From Diprion similis (lineage: Eukaryota > Arthropoda > Insecta > Hymenoptera > Diprionidae), in assembly GCF_021155765.1 (NCBI RefSeq), contig NC_060110.1:17630001-17694000 (forward strand): a DNA stretch of 64,000 nucleotides, given 5' to 3'. Below, piece after piece: positions 1 through 12,492 of this stretch. Position 1 is the stretch's first letter. Each line of letters opens with the position of its first letter. Made by a program: the position numbers and the translations under genes. The notes below the pieces were generated by a model that ran no database searches, had not been told where the DNA came from, and worked only from the letters and a program-made list of their open reading frames with translations.

Positions 1-502
1 TACTACTCTTCTAATTTCTAATTTAAGTTTACTTCTCCATTGATGTTTGTCGATTGAGTTGGAATTCGCTATCTGCTATATAGTAATGAGAGGTAATTTC
101 GTCCCGTATTCTTATACATGTATGAAATTAACTAACGGCAAACACAATGGTACGTTCGATTCTTAGAAGTATAGATAAATATGTAATATTGGTATATTTT
201 GTTTTCAGAGTAGAACAATCAATAATTAACAGGGTTTCGAACTGCACAATCGAGAGTGCTTTAAAAAATACTATACGGAATTCATGAAGTTAACTTTAAA
301 TTATCTCGATACTATGCTACAAACTAAAAAAACGAAATGTTCCTTAGATTCGGCAAGTAAACAAAAAGGTATACGTATAAGTAAAATGGAGAAAGGTTAC
401 AATTACGTACGAACATTAATATTTGCACGCTGCATCCATAGATTTGTTCGCTTGCTTCGGTCTCGGAAACCGGTTGAAGAAAGTTTATAAAACAAATGAC
501 AG
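1..502. other. 3' flank of casein kinase II beta, no gene seen
   Basis: AT-rich sequence beyond the end of the first gene. It has one short open frame (284-490, plus strand) that starts with ATG but resembles no family I know and has no splice context. I see no RNA gene or repeat. Confidence 0.5.
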
Positions 503-508
503 TTTATT
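503..508 (-). terminator. Poly(A) signal of casein kinase II beta
   Basis: TTTATT on the plus strand reads AATAAA on the minus strand. It lies about 80 nt past the stop codon of the casein kinase II beta gene, a normal distance. Cleavage would be expected 10-30 nt further towards position 480. Confidence 0.55.
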
Positions 509-585
509 TAAAACTTATCAGCAAAATTATGGTTTGTATTACGAAATACGAATGATAATTTTCTAATTCAAATTTAAATAAACTT

Positions 586-2001
586 TTAACGCTTTCCGTT
601 GTTATAGTTGAGAGTTCTTAATGGAGCTTTGAAGGTTGCAGCAGATTGTTGTTGAATCTGATAAGCCAGTGGGTGAATTTTAAATCCATATAACCTGAAA
701 TTTTGTAAAATAAAGGATTTAAAATAATTTTCTAGTCAGGTCTCAAGATAATAATGTGTATACCACGCAGTAACAGTATACCTAATTAAAACAAAATAGA
801 TGACTATCTTGGTTTGTTTGACTTCTAGAAATCTTTTAGTATTACGGTTACATGACTGTTTCTGTGTTCCCGTTGTGAGGGTCTTACCTGGGTACAAATT
901 GATTAGCAGCACGTTTAGGTCGATATTCAGGATGCACCATAAACAGCATGTGTGGGAATCCAGTTCCAAAATATGCACCGTCGGTATGATGATGCCGTGA
1001 ACTTTTAGGAGTGTAAACATCCATACACTTGGGACAGTAGCTTTTGACCATTGCTTCACCTGGTACATCGCTGAGTCCTAATGGCAACATTGGCTGCGAT
1101 TCGCAGTAGACACGTGGACAGTGGCCGAAGTCACCCGACTGATACTTTTCAATCATTTGTGCAATACCTCGATTCGTCAAAATGTAACGTGCATGAATGA
1201 GACCATAGAGCATTTCAGCAGCCTGTTCTATCAAATCCGATTGGTTTGGATTGTCATCCAGTTCATCATCTAAAATTAGGAAATTTTTCTAGTTTTTATG
1301 TGCAGTTATGAGTCTAAAATGTACACATCTCAGCAATATTCTCCAATTCAAATACAAGGGAGATCTAAAGGGACAAAAGAAGTTTCTCTAAGAATATCGT
1401 CTCAACAATACCTATAATTTTACACTTTGATGATAAAGCTATCAGTACTTATGATTTTCAAGTTTTAAGATTCGAATTATTCTTAAAAGTGTTCAGATAG
1501 TAGTGTAGATAACAGAGTTTCAGAACAAAAAACAATACGCACCAGGTTCGAGGTCAAGGATCATGTCCAACGCCTGACGATAGTGTGGAACCTGTTCATT
1601 GAGGCCCGTCAGATTGAATTTATCTTGTATATAGTCTTCATCAACCTGCGTAGAAATTAAAAACATAATTTCGGATAGAAATCGAACTCCACGCTTATCT
1701 CAATCAGATTTTGAAAAACTTAGTATTAGACTTGATTTGTTTAAGGATTAGTAGCAATGTCAGTGGTAGTGCAAATTTAGAGGTTAACACTAGAAGCCAT
1801 AATATTTTATGAATGATTCACAGTAAGTGATTTCCCAAAAATTTTTGACTGATAATCGGCAGTACCCATTTTTTCGTTGACGCATAAGAACCGAGAATGA
1901 GAATGAGGTGAAATAATGAAAATTCTTACCTCGCAAAAAAATTCATTTCCTCTGAGCCCGCAGAACCACGAGATCCATGATACCTCCTCGGAACTGCTCA
2001 T
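586..2001 (-). CDS. CkIIbeta: Casein kinase II regulatory subunit beta
   Basis: Regulatory subunit of the CK2 Ser/Thr kinase; the family dimerises and holds two catalytic alpha subunits in nucleus and cytoplasm. Coding exons, in transcript order: 1930-2001, 1543-1645, 888-1269, 586-694 (complement), all GT-AG and in frame, giving 221 residues against 215 in human. The N-terminus [20 protein letters not shown] is diagnostic. The zinc ribbon that makes the dimer is complete (CPRVYC and CPKC, Cys 109, 114, 137, 140), followed by the conserved [20 protein letters not shown] stretch. The C-terminal tail (residues about 195-221, ending NNGKR) is longer and more variable than in vertebrates. A TAATTAACAG acceptor sits just before the ATG, so a 5' UTR intron is likely. 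No close neighbour shares its promoter. Confidence 0.97.
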
Positions 2002-4429
2002 TTTTCTGTTAATTAAAGATATATTAGTGAAAAACTATAACGAACCATAATCGCGTAGATTAGTCAACGGAATAACAAGACACTTCGTTCGGCATGCAAG
2101 ATGCCCGACATTTTGCTCAACCGCTTCACCTACGTTTCCGTGGTCATTGCTGCTCGGTCAAATGATTATTGAGTACGTTGTATAACTAAATATAAGGGAA
2201 AATCGCATGACTCTAGAAAAACTGGCCTAAGAGCCACGCGGTAAACCGAAAACCCAAAAATAAACAGCCCTTACGGCTTACCTTTTGGTGCCTTGATTAG
2301 CCACGCTTGCTCGCCCAGAGAGGGTAGGTGTCGCTGCTAGCGTCTGCTACCAGCTGTATGCGGAGAATTTATTGGTTGCACACTATTTTCAGAATTCTGA
2401 TACCATGTTAACTTCAATTCAAGTCCATAGCAATATTGATAATGAATACACCCCGCTAGATTCTCACACGACATATAATTCGATCCACTATCCACGAACT
2501 GTTCTTTACAATGAACATAAAATTATTTTGTTATCGGCGACACGGCAGGCGCAGAGCGTCGATACAACAGGCCTCTCACTTATCTGTGGTCAGTGCCGTG
2601 TCGAGTGAAGATTGGAAACTATGCTCGCGAATAGTGCCGGAAACTATAGTCGATTTACGAAAACTATCGGATTCATTGTTCAACCCGGTATTATGATTGG
2701 CTGGCTCATCGTTGGACAATACGGCAGAAATAGGGGCAGTGATCTCTATTATAATGTGATTATAATAAAGATCAGTACATGTATGTATATACTAAGGTGA
2801 TGGAACATATCGCTAAAATTTTCATGTCCGACGTGAGTGGATGTGAGGGAAATCCGAGCAGTTTCACTTTGCCTCTTTTTAGCATAGTCTACTCTAATGG
2901 TAGTTGGTATGACAAAAAAATTGAATAGCGAGTCGCTACTGTCATCTATGTGAACAGATGGTCAGTATGCATCCTGCAGTACCGTCGTGATCTACGGACT
3001 TGCCGACTTTCGTGATTTTGCCTATTTCAAAGTATTGTTAGTTAAACTAATTTATTTATGAGCTGTAATTACGTCGGGAAATAAAAATCTTCACGGGTTC
3101 ATCGACTGAAACAGTATTAGTCATTTTTATTGATTCATACTATATTACCTAATCGTACGATACGATATTAAAATTATCAATAAATATTTTATCAGCTATT
3201 TGTATTTCAATTTCTGTAAATTCACCGTTACAGTATAAACGCGTGAAATTTCTATCATAGATACAATGTTCACGAGAATTTCCGGATTCAATGTAAACTC
3301 ACTCGGATATTATTCAACATATTGTTAGGAATTGAATATTTCCACATGAAATCCACTAATGTCACTGAAAACCGAATTTATTTACATTTTAAAACGTCAG
3401 CTGGTATAACATAAAGCACTAATAATATGATGAACCATAGTGCGTAGACAATAATGAACTTAGTTGTTAAACAATAAGATGAAAAATATTTGTTACAATA
3501 AACACAACATATTAATTTTGTCAATGATAGAATGGTATCAAATTGTCAATACTAGAGGATCAGTTTCCTAAATTAAAGTTAATTCACTATTATTCAATGG
3601 TATATATTTATGTACATATATATATAGGTATGTGTATATACTCATATATATTTTCTCAACGTTTACAATACTTAATATGAATCCATAGTAATATAGTGTG
3701 CTTACAAAATAGAAACTCGCGCAATACAGATTTTTCGCAGAGTACAAGTTTTTTTTCATAAGCTATATCACAATTTCTTCCTTTCTTTTTTTTTATATTC
3801 AGTGGTTATAATGTTTCAAGATTACAGCCATTCTGATTTCATCGATATTTTATCATGGCTCCTGGTTATTTGTCGCGCGCAAGATAGAGTCCCTCAATCA
3901 CGATTTATTATTTGGATCTGAAAATCATTGAATTGGCTGATTGGAGTCCACTTTTTTTTATGTTCGTCGCATACGTGATATGTTTGAGATCTTAGTCCAA
4001 ACAATAAAATGTCCGTTTATTTATTATTCTTCCGAAAAAACTCGTATCGTATTCCTTATTACGTTCCAAATTGAGCCCTTGAAGCCTTTATGAAAAATTT
4101 TATACTAAGGAGTCCTTTTGCATAAAAATTTGCTCCGCGAATTTGATAAAAATTGTATCATATGAGTAATCCAGAGTACAGGTAGCTACACGGATGCCAA
4201 AACGAACGGATTAGAATCAAACGATTTGTTACGTCTTCCGATTAATTAACAATGACCATTTAAACGCCGGAAATCACGTATTCTCTTCGTTGTTAAAATG
4301 GGGAAGAATTTTGTTCAACCTAATATCATTTGAATTAATTCTGATATCCAACGCGTTACACTACCTCAGACCTTTACTCTTTGCCAAGTTTTCTAAAAGT
4401 GGTAGCTTTCAGCTTATCCCACTGAGGAG
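2002..4429. other. Intergenic: CK2 beta 5' region and NOC4L 3' region
   Basis: About 2.4 kb without a recognisable protein gene. The part next to 2002 must hold the leader and promoter of casein kinase II beta; 2040-2360 is the less AT-rich part and the likeliest promoter. The far end holds the NOC4L 3' UTR; the closest good minus-strand AATAAA is near 4014-4019, about 410 nt past the stop. Open frames at 2372-2800 and 3568-3759 are short and match no family I know. Confidence 0.5.
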
Positions 4430-7184
4430 TCAATGTATAGTCGTAAGTTGCCAGTACTGCAAGAGTCGTTCGCCTTTTGGTAAAGCCATAGATGTAGGTC
4501 GCTCAAAGGTCAGCATGATTTCTTTAACTTTACTCTTCAATTCACGTTCAAATATGTGACCACCAGTGCGCTCTAGAGCAGCAGCCATATCATACTCGAC
4601 AGAAGGTAGCGGGTCACGAATAAAACGTGCCGCAGCAGCTACACCGGGCATCGTGTGCCATTGTAGGGCCCTTATTTCCCAGAGACTAGTCATGAGAGCA
4701 TTACTTAGTAGCGGATCTCTTTCTTCCATGAGGAACGGGTCATCTCCGCTACTTCCTTTGACCTCACCACCCTCTGGATGATCGATCATTCGCTTCAAAC
4801 CTGGATGTCTTAGCAATAGGTTGCCCACAAACAGTAATATGATGAGAATATCTTCAGGCGGGGCAACTAAAGTGAGACGAGCAAGCCGCTTTGCAAATGC
4901 CGCTACCAGTGCTTCAGGTAAATGTCTGAAAAAAAAATATGAAAACTAACAAGTCATTCTTGGTATCAACGCAGGAATGTAGTGAAGTATTAGAAAAAAG
5001 TAAATGAAATAAATAAAAACGGAAAATACTACAGAACTTACGTAGAGCTAAGGAAGAGATCCGAGAGATAGAAGAGCCTTGCTTTATACTTTGTGTGAAA
5101 AATTTCTGGTTCGAACATGGAATAAAGTTTGGTGAATATATTGGGATAATCTAGATTGTGCTTGGTAACAAGTAGAAAAACGCCTTGAAGTGCGAGCATC
5201 CCTATAGGACCATCAATATCCAAAGAATCCATGAGGAAATCCGTTAATAAAATTGGCTTGTCCAAATGGTGAATCACACGCTCCAGTAAAACAACAAGCA
5301 ATTTTTTGTGAACTTGGGCTCCTAATTCCCAATGCATCACGCAGGCCCACACTTTGTTTAATGCTTTTCTAGCCCCTAATTGGTCCCATGAGAAAAAGTT
5401 GTTGCCTGAAAATATGATATAAATCATAGAAGGAACTGAATTCCCAGTACTAACTCGGAGTAGGTTTGCAAAATAAGGTTGATTAGAACTCGTCAAATCT
5501 GAAAAGGCGATGTTTGTAGATCTGATTACTTGTATAAAATATTTCTTGCACTCTACTATCCAATCTCTACAACAGAATGTGCACATATTTTGATTTACAT
5601 TCTGTGCCTGCGGAATTGATACTACATTTATGTTAACAGTTTGGCAAAAACTGAAATAAATACAGCAGAATAAATTAAATTAATCATCTCCAAATTGCCT
5701 TACAAATTTAAATTTAATTGAAAAGTCAATTTTGATGCATATCTGTACCTTCTTCCTGCTGTGGACCACACAGAAGTTTCAACTCCTCGTCCTTTTCACC
5801 TGTAAATTTGGACAGTGTGTAATCAACTCAGGTTATTATTTTTCTATACTTAATTCTGGAACCAATCATCGGTCTGAATCTGAAGCAATTTCTTTTAGTT
5901 TTGGTGGGATTAACTGTTCTTAAATTGATCTCCTTTGTGGAGGTAGCATTAATGGTTTTTGAAATTCTATTTTCAATTTGTTTTGAACACAATAACTTTA
6001 TTCCTCAAAAACATTTCAACTTGCACTGTAGTATAATATTCAGTAGTATTACCATGACCATCCTTTGGCAGGGGCATTTTATCGACGAGCTCCAACAAAT
6101 TACTTATGTAAGTATCATTTGGTTGTTTTTTTGGAGTCAACGCCGGTAAACTTTTCCACGTGAAATAAAGCGCGTCAGGGTATGCAGCAATTTCTTGAAA
6201 TCTAGCAATAAGATTGGTGTGGTCGTTATCGGGTGATAGTAACTTCATCAGTATGGGCTTTAGTCGATGTAGTGGAAAGTAGTATCCAAGGTTATCTGTT
6301 GGCTCCAAGGGCATTTTCCCTTCTTCTGCCATCAGTTTTAAAGCAGTTGATAAAGCCTGCAACTGTATCGCTGGTCGACATCCCTCAATCGACTGAAGTA
6401 ATTTTCCCCATACTTCTTCATAACAATTACGTAGCCACGATATGTAGCGAGATTCTGGGCTTGGCTCTATTGCAAAGAATTAATGTCCATACTTAGGTCA
6501 GTAGAAGAAATTGTTGCCAATGATGGAAATAAAAGTGAAAAAGGAAGTTTGAAGAATAGACATTAATGCAAAAAATGAATCAATAGTGATATTATAAAAT
6601 CAGACGCTACAGGAATTGGAAAAGTAACGAGGCATTTACCATGTACATTTGACTAAATCAATAATAAAGATAGTTTTGCAATCATTGATCTGAAACATTG
6701 AGCAGTAATTTTTACTTGAAGTGACTTTCCTGTTTCTGTAAATGGAAGTTAATATGTGAAACAGGAAATTGGTATAATTCGACACATGCATACAGGATGA
6801 TGATGAATTTGGAAATATTCTTAATCTTTTCATGTCCGAATTATGGGGTATTAAAACTTACCAGAAATTGTGAGAGATATGCTCTGTTCTTGGTACATAT
6901 TCCCCCTTTTCAAAACGTCGATGAATATCATTTCCAAAGTGAGAATGCATGATGTATTGGACTCCTGGGTATTAACAAGGACGAGAAAACGTCAAATTAA
7001 CCTCAAAACAAGTATTCAATATCGCGTTAATGCTGTCGAATATTTGAATTTCACGTACTTCCCACTGCCCTATGATGTCCACGAGGTTGTTGGCGTATTT
7101 CCTCGATGCGAGAAACTCCTCAGCTTTCTGTCTTAATACTCTTGAGGTAATTTTCTGCGGCAAGCAAACGCCGGGAGCTGCCAT
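4430..7184 (-). CDS. NOC4L: Nucleolar complex protein 4 homolog (NOC4L)
   Basis: Ribosome biogenesis factor of the CBF/Mak21 family; Noc4 works with Nop14 in nucleolar maturation and export of the 40S precursor. Coding exons in transcript order: 7059-7184, 6862-6964, 6053-6466, 5749-5799, 5042-5405, 4430-4925 (complement). All phases agree and give 517 residues; human NOC4L has 516. Family landmarks: ASRKYANNLVDIIGQWE near the N-terminus, SLDIDGPIGMLALQGVFLL, HNLDYPNIFTKLYSMFEPE, FHTKYKARLFYLSDLFLSS, HLPEALVAAFAKRLARL and SLWEIRALQWH. The ATG at 7184 is chosen because the frame stays open upstream to 7316 but has no other ATG. The first donor (GAA|GTACGT, 7058) is chosen over a later GTTAAT because it restores family spacing and avoids a 37-nt intron. 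It is transcribed away from DUSP12. Confidence 0.95.
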
Positions 7185-7584
7185 GGCTGCGGAAATGAGG
7201 AAGGAGGAAGGCCTACTGGATGCAAGTCGGCAATTGGCAATTGGCAATTGGCATATGGGAAACTCGCTGGTTGTGCTCGTCTCGTCCGACGACGATTCTG
7301 ACAGGATGTACGTCACCGCGCCTCCGCCGATTCTTAGCTCAACATCAATTTCATTTTACATTTTGTCAACGAATAAAAAATCAATAATACTTTCGCAGTT
7401 CTTTACAACGAACCACGTCGTACCTGCTACTACACAGTTTCGCGTCCAACCATAATAGTAATAGTGCGATAATCGTGCGTACTATATACCGGCAGAAAAG
7501 TAATCCCTGCGAATTATACAGGACGTTAGTTTGCACACGGTTTTTACCCTGCGAGTGAAAACGAGATTGAAGTGGCAGGAGTGA
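7185..7584. promoter_or_regulatory. Divergent promoter region of NOC4L and DUSP12
   Basis: The two genes diverge from this roughly 400-bp stretch. It contains three ATTGG pentamers (reverse CCAAT) at 7233-7237, 7240-7244 and 7247-7251, spaced exactly 7 bp apart within a tandem GGCAATT repeat. CCAAT is the NF-Y site, but the copies lie only about 50-70 bp from the NOC4L ATG, so they may be transcribed leader rather than promoter. No TATA box is evident. Start sites are not determinable from sequence. Confidence 0.5.
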
Positions 7585-7608
7585 ATGGCGCCGGGATTCG
7601 GAATTCAG
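7560..7608 (+). other. Probable 5' UTR exon of DUSP12 (5' end unknown)
   Basis: A donor CAG|GTAAAT at 7608/7609 faces a good acceptor TTTTCAG at 8382, one base before the DUSP12 ATG. The exon start is not visible and 7560 is nominal. It carries an ATG at 7585 that after splicing opens a 12-codon upstream frame ending at a TGA inside the first DUSP12 codons, so it overlaps the main start. Confidence 0.45.
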
Positions 7609-8383
7609 GTAAATTTCAACTTCCGAGGATTCGACGCGGCCCAACAAAAGGCAATTTTTCCCCATCTTTCGTTCCTTGTTAAACCACGGTAAACATTACA
7701 CGAATTTTATCCATAAATCTACAGTGCATGTGCCTCTCGTATTATTGTTCCATGTATCGTTTGAGAACAATACCGGAAACAACATTGCAAATACGATGCA
7801 ATAATTCTGTTCGATTTCATTTTTGATTATCGAATCTGTGGATCTTTCCTTCGAATTTTAACTGTCAAGAAATTGACATAATTTAAAACTTGTTTGTACC
7901 ATATCTATTATTATGTATTTGTAATTCACGTTCCATTAATCGGCTTTGAAGTAGTGTATGTCAAGGTGGGCTTGTCAGGGTTTGATTCCCACAAAGATTC
8001 TCATTCACAAAATGTGCAAATATTCACTCAAGAAATTTAAGAGATCTTCGTAACTACAGGGATTGAAAGTACGTACGTATTGAAAAAATTTTCCCTCATT
8101 TTTTTCAACTGCCTCAAGATTACTGTTCTTTAAAATATTGTTTACCTGTCTTATAGCACCTTTTTGACTTCAATTTATCGAAGCGGAATATCTGGAAATG
8201 AATTATTTCTAGAAGCACGAAATCGCTGTTCCTCATGGTCTTGGACAAATTAACGTTTGTTATTCTGCAAATTAATTTTTGGTCAACAATCCTACGTAAT
8301 CGGATCTATCATTTATTTCAATTGAACATTGATAATTGGTTTGTCTGTGAAAGATTGTAATTGTTAATCTGTCTATTTTCAGA

Positions 8384-9433
8384 ATGGCAGAAGATGATGC
8401 AGGGAAGTTGACAAGAGAAGATTTTGACGCCGGCCCAAGAAGTTGGGATGAAATAGAGCCAGGAGTCATATTGGGAAATCTTACAGCAGCGACGGACGTC
8501 GACTGGTTGAGAGAGGCGAAAATAACTCACATCTTGACATTGGACTCGTGTCCGCTGCCTAGAAAAATACAACTTCTACCTGACATAACATTCAAATATA
8601 TTCAAGTGACTGATTTACCCAGAGAAGACTTGCTAACATATTTTGAAGAGACTTACCAATTTATCAAACATGCTCAAGACGACGGTCACAAGACTTTGGT
8701 ACATTGTTACTTCGGGGTCTCACGATCCGCTGCAGTGGTTATAGCTTTTATTATGAAAAAATATAGCATGATTTTTACCGAGGCTTTTGACCTTGTCAAA
8801 TCAAAGAGAAGATTCGTAGGACCTAATCCTGGATTTGTGGCTCAATTGAAGCTGTACCAAGACATGGGATTCAGCATAGACAACACAAATGTACAGTTTA
8901 AAATGTATCGCCTTCAACTAGCGGCTGACAAAGTAAGGAAGGCAAAAATATTACCGCAAACTTGTATAGACTTGATAAAGCCCGATCCGGCTTTAGTTAC
9001 AATACGACCTGAGCCAACGGTGTATCGGTGCAAGCGTTGTCGAAGAATTGTAGCCTCGGCCAGCAATATATTACCTCATGCACCGAGAGAAAAACAAATT
9101 TGGCGTCACGTAAGCTCAAAGCGTTATGATAAGGGTTTGAAAGTGGCAAAAACTTCGAAAAAACCTCTCGAAGAAGATGAGAACAATGAGCCGTGTGAGT
9201 CTGAATTTTGTACGAAAACTTATTTTATAGAACCCTTGGCCTGGATGCCTGATATAGTACATAATGTTGAAGGTAAATTGAATTGTCCAAAATGCGCTAC
9301 CAAACTTGGATCTTTCAGCTGGATCGCTGGATCTCAATGTCCGTGTGGTAGCAAGATAGCTCCAGCCTTTTATCTAGTTCCATCTAAAGTTGACTGGAGT
9401 AACGTTGTTCAAAATGTACAAGTGACTGTTTAG
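8384..9433 (+). CDS. DUSP12: Dual specificity phosphatase 12-like
   Basis: Protein phosphatase of the DUSP12/Yvh1 family; Yvh1 acts in late 60S maturation by releasing Mrt4, and the zinc domain alone can do this in yeast. One coding exon, 349 residues. The phosphatase domain spans about residues 22-165, with P-loop HCYFGVSRS (nucleophile Cys108, Arg114), so the HCX5R signature is intact; Asp77 in VTDLPRED is the probable general acid. The C-terminal zinc-binding region has the family cysteines: CKRC (216, 219), C271, C276, CPKC (301, 304) and CPC (319, 321). The start ATG directly follows an acceptor, so the leader is spliced. Neighbouring NOC4L, also a ribosome biogenesis gene, is divergent, which suggests shared expression. 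Confidence 0.95.
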   Translation: MAEDDAGKLTREDFDAGPRSWDEIEPGVILGNLTAATDVDWLREAKITHILTLDSCPLPRKIQLLPDITFKYIQVTDLPREDLLTYFEETYQFIKHAQDDGHKTLVHCYFGVSRSAAVVIAFIMKKYSMIFTEAFDLVKSKRRFVGPNPGFVAQLKLYQDMGFSIDNTNVQFKMYRLQLAADKVRKAKILPQTCIDLIKPDPALVTIRPEPTVYRCKRCRRIVASASNILPHAPREKQIWRHVSSKRYDKGLKVAKTSKKPLEEDENNEPCESEFCTKTYFIEPLAWMPDIVHNVEGKLNCPKCATKLGSFSWIAGSQCPCGSKIAPAFYLVPSKVDWSNVVQNVQVTV

Positions 9434-9438
9434 AAATT

Positions 9439-9444
9439 AATAAA
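9439..9444 (+). terminator. Poly(A) signal of DUSP12
   Basis: AATAAA only 5 nt after the TAG stop, with a second AATAAA about 20 nt on. If used, the 3' UTR would be extremely short. Confidence 0.5.
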
Positions 9445-11185
9445 TATCCAAGCGGCTCGAATAAATGGATATGCTGCTTCACACATTGAATGAAGAAATG
9501 AATTTTCAGTACCCTTAGAACCGCTAGATAATTCGTATTCAAATATTAATGAGCCACGTTGGAACAGTTTCTGAAAATAAGTCTACGCAGACCTATACGA
9601 TGTAAGGGAAGAAAGTAATATAGAAAACACTGTGCAAAATTGTGTTAACAGATCAATCTACAACCTGGCGTTCAGTGATCCTAGGATTTCCAAAGTTCTT
9701 CTGAACGTATGAAAATTTAATATTTCACTGAAATAGCGCTGGAAATATAGTAAATTGATTCAGTCCTATTTCTGGAACTCATCACTTTTTATTCCAAAAA
9801 ACTTGAGCTCGTTTTCGTGGTCTTAATTGAAACTACAGATAATCGTTTTTTTTCCAGTTGAATGAAACTGAGGACAAATTATGTTATCTTTGGCTTGATT
9901 TATATCAATTTTCAGCCGCCTTTTTCCGTGTTTCCATCTTGTATAGAGATCATTTGTCAAGATGAGTGTTCATATTATAGAAAGTTTTTAGTATCATTCC
10001 GGTTATGGTGGTGATTCTCTCTGTACATTGTCGAGTCGACTTTTTCAAGTTATACTTCCACTTATTGACTGACAAAATGATTGAAGGGCGTGGCCTTTAA
10101 AGCGCATGAAAAGGCAAAAGGCTTCCTTGTTGTGAAAATAAAAAAAGATGGCACTCATTACCTTTAGGCTCTAAGCAAATGATATATACTTTAAATGGTG
10201 TGCCAATTATAATTATAATATTAGAATACAATTGATAATATTTCTTACAAGATTTCGATTGTCTTACCTTATTACCATTTCATAATTCGATCTTCGATTT
10301 TAGATTTGTTACGTCTATATTCTATTTCTTCTATATTTATTCTACTGTTACAATAATTCTTATACACAATGTTACTACAATCTACAGACATCTAAGACTG
10401 TATTTACATTAATATATAATAAGATCAAACAAAGTTACAGAGAAAGCTGTGCTTATGTACATTAGCCGCAACGTGATGTGTAAATTATTAATCCGTTTCA
10501 GCATTAGCTGTTTTAATATTATTATATTAAATAAATGTTACCCTGTTTTTAGTTAATCATACATGTGTTCATTTTACCCACGTGTAAGAATTATGTGTTT
10601 TATCCAAAGCTATACTACAGTTGTCGATACATGCATTTTTGCATCGTAGTAATATTTTAATTGTTATGTTATAATTCCTCAAGAATTTTGCAAACTATAT
10701 TTCAGAAGTAATTATTAATTATTTCAAAATCTCCTACGCCTTATTATATGCAACTAGCATACCATTTAGCATTACGACTCGATCGATGATCTATCTACAA
10801 AACGCCAACGATTGGTTTGGAAGGTGGCGCTCTGTTCCAGTGGCGATTTTGGCAACTACTTTTGCCGTAAGCCGAGCGCGGCAATCGCTACGAATTAATC
10901 TAGACTTTTTGTCTAGCATCCACGTGTATGTATACCTCGCGAGTAGTCGATTAGTGGATTAAATCTTTTGCAAAAACTGTCTAACCGTCCTCAGGACTTG
11001 AATTAAATCCCGTTCAATCACGAACGTCGATAAAATTTTGAACGTGCAACATGCCGAACACTGAATAAACGCTAATTCAAACTAGGGTCATTCGTCGATT
11101 CGTGCACATAAATTCTCAAACCAATAAGTCATTTTACGGGTATATTATGTATACTACGTAACATGAATATAAACGAAGCCTCCTA
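9445..11185. other. Intergenic, between DUSP12 and PRRX 3' ends
   Basis: About 1.7 kb of AT-rich DNA between convergent genes, with no open frame of note. It probably holds the PRRX 3' UTR: a minus-strand AATAAA (TTTATT) is present near 10336, and plus-strand AATAAA near 10530. No repeat or RNA gene was recognised. Confidence 0.5.
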
Positions 11186-12461
11186 TCACATGCTGGCGTG
11201 CATGCCGGAGTAAGGTGTTCCATAAGTATGTGCTCGCAATCTGAGGGCGTTCAAAGTGTTTATCGAGGGTGTGTCGAGGACGCCGTGTGATTCCGCCTGA
11301 TGATAAGGCGCCCCTAAATTGGCGTTGGCAAATCCATGGCAGCTCGTCGACGGTTGAATGCTCGTGTAAGTTTGCGGGGATCTCCAGTATTCGGTGTAAG
11401 GATACTGAGGCACTTGTGGAGGCTGACTGATTGTGTCTACGTTGCTCTCGTGAGAATGGGTGATTCTTATCGGGCGTAAAGGCAGCATAGTTTCCATTTC
11501 CCGGTTCGTAGCTACGCCCCGATTTATCGCTGAACTCCTTTCGTTTCGCCGGAATTTAGCTCTTCGATTTTGAAACCAAACCTATGTATAAAATATAAAA
11601 AAAAAAACATGCAACTATATATTAGTCAGATAATTGCAGAAAATGGGATTTCCGGTATCTCGAGGACGCTTCTCATTAACGCGCTCTCTCAAATCGTTCC
11701 TCCACGCGAACGTCAAAAGAAAAACTAATTTTCTCTACGGACTTTGTTCACACTGATTTTCCAACGCACAACGTGATAAATATTGCATAAAAAACTGTGA
11801 ATAAAAATTTTGCTCGTAGTATAAATGCGACGAAAAGTTTGCCCACGATTTCAATCGGCACCCTATCACCGTCGAAACTGTTATTATTGAAAAAGACTGA
11901 GAATCGGAGACGAGCTATCTTTTTCCCATATCCCATATTTTCTTATTCTCAGAAGGCGACTCTTTTCGCCCAGTTTTCAGATCAGAGTCGTAGGGTCGGA
12001 TACGCGGACGGTTGGACCGGAGACGGGACAGCGTGACGGCTCCTGGCAGGCATACAGATAGTCCTACAGCAGACAGACAGACGGACGTAGAGACAGACGT
12101 AAGCACACGTGCTGGTTATGCTATGCCGCACACATATGCTAAGACGAGGCTAATCATAGCTCGTCGCTTGACAACCTGTCTCCTCCGATTTTCCGCCTAG
12201 CTGTCCGCAACCGTTGTATCCTCAGCGGTACACCAAGCTGTGTCACGTCCCGATCACTTACTCTTTTCAAGTCTGGCGCAAACTTGCAGACCAAAGTATC
12301 CGTTTTCAGACCTCTTTTTTCCTCCTACTTCATACTTCTATTTTCTGAACATTTTTTTTTTATTTATTTTTTTTTTCACAAAACGTGAGCCAACATAAAA
12401 TCTACCCTGCGAATAGATCAAGCTTATGTCTCATTTTTGCACTAAGCTAATCTGTATTTAT

Positions 12462-12492
<31 letters not shown>

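Noticed and set aside
6968-7004. Later donor GTTAAT for NOC4L exon 1
   Set aside because: It would leave a 37-nt intron and add about 19 residues not found in the family; GTACGT at 7058 fits better.
7185-7316. N-terminal extension of NOC4L in the open frame upstream
   Set aside because: No ATG occurs in that stretch, and the family length is met without it.
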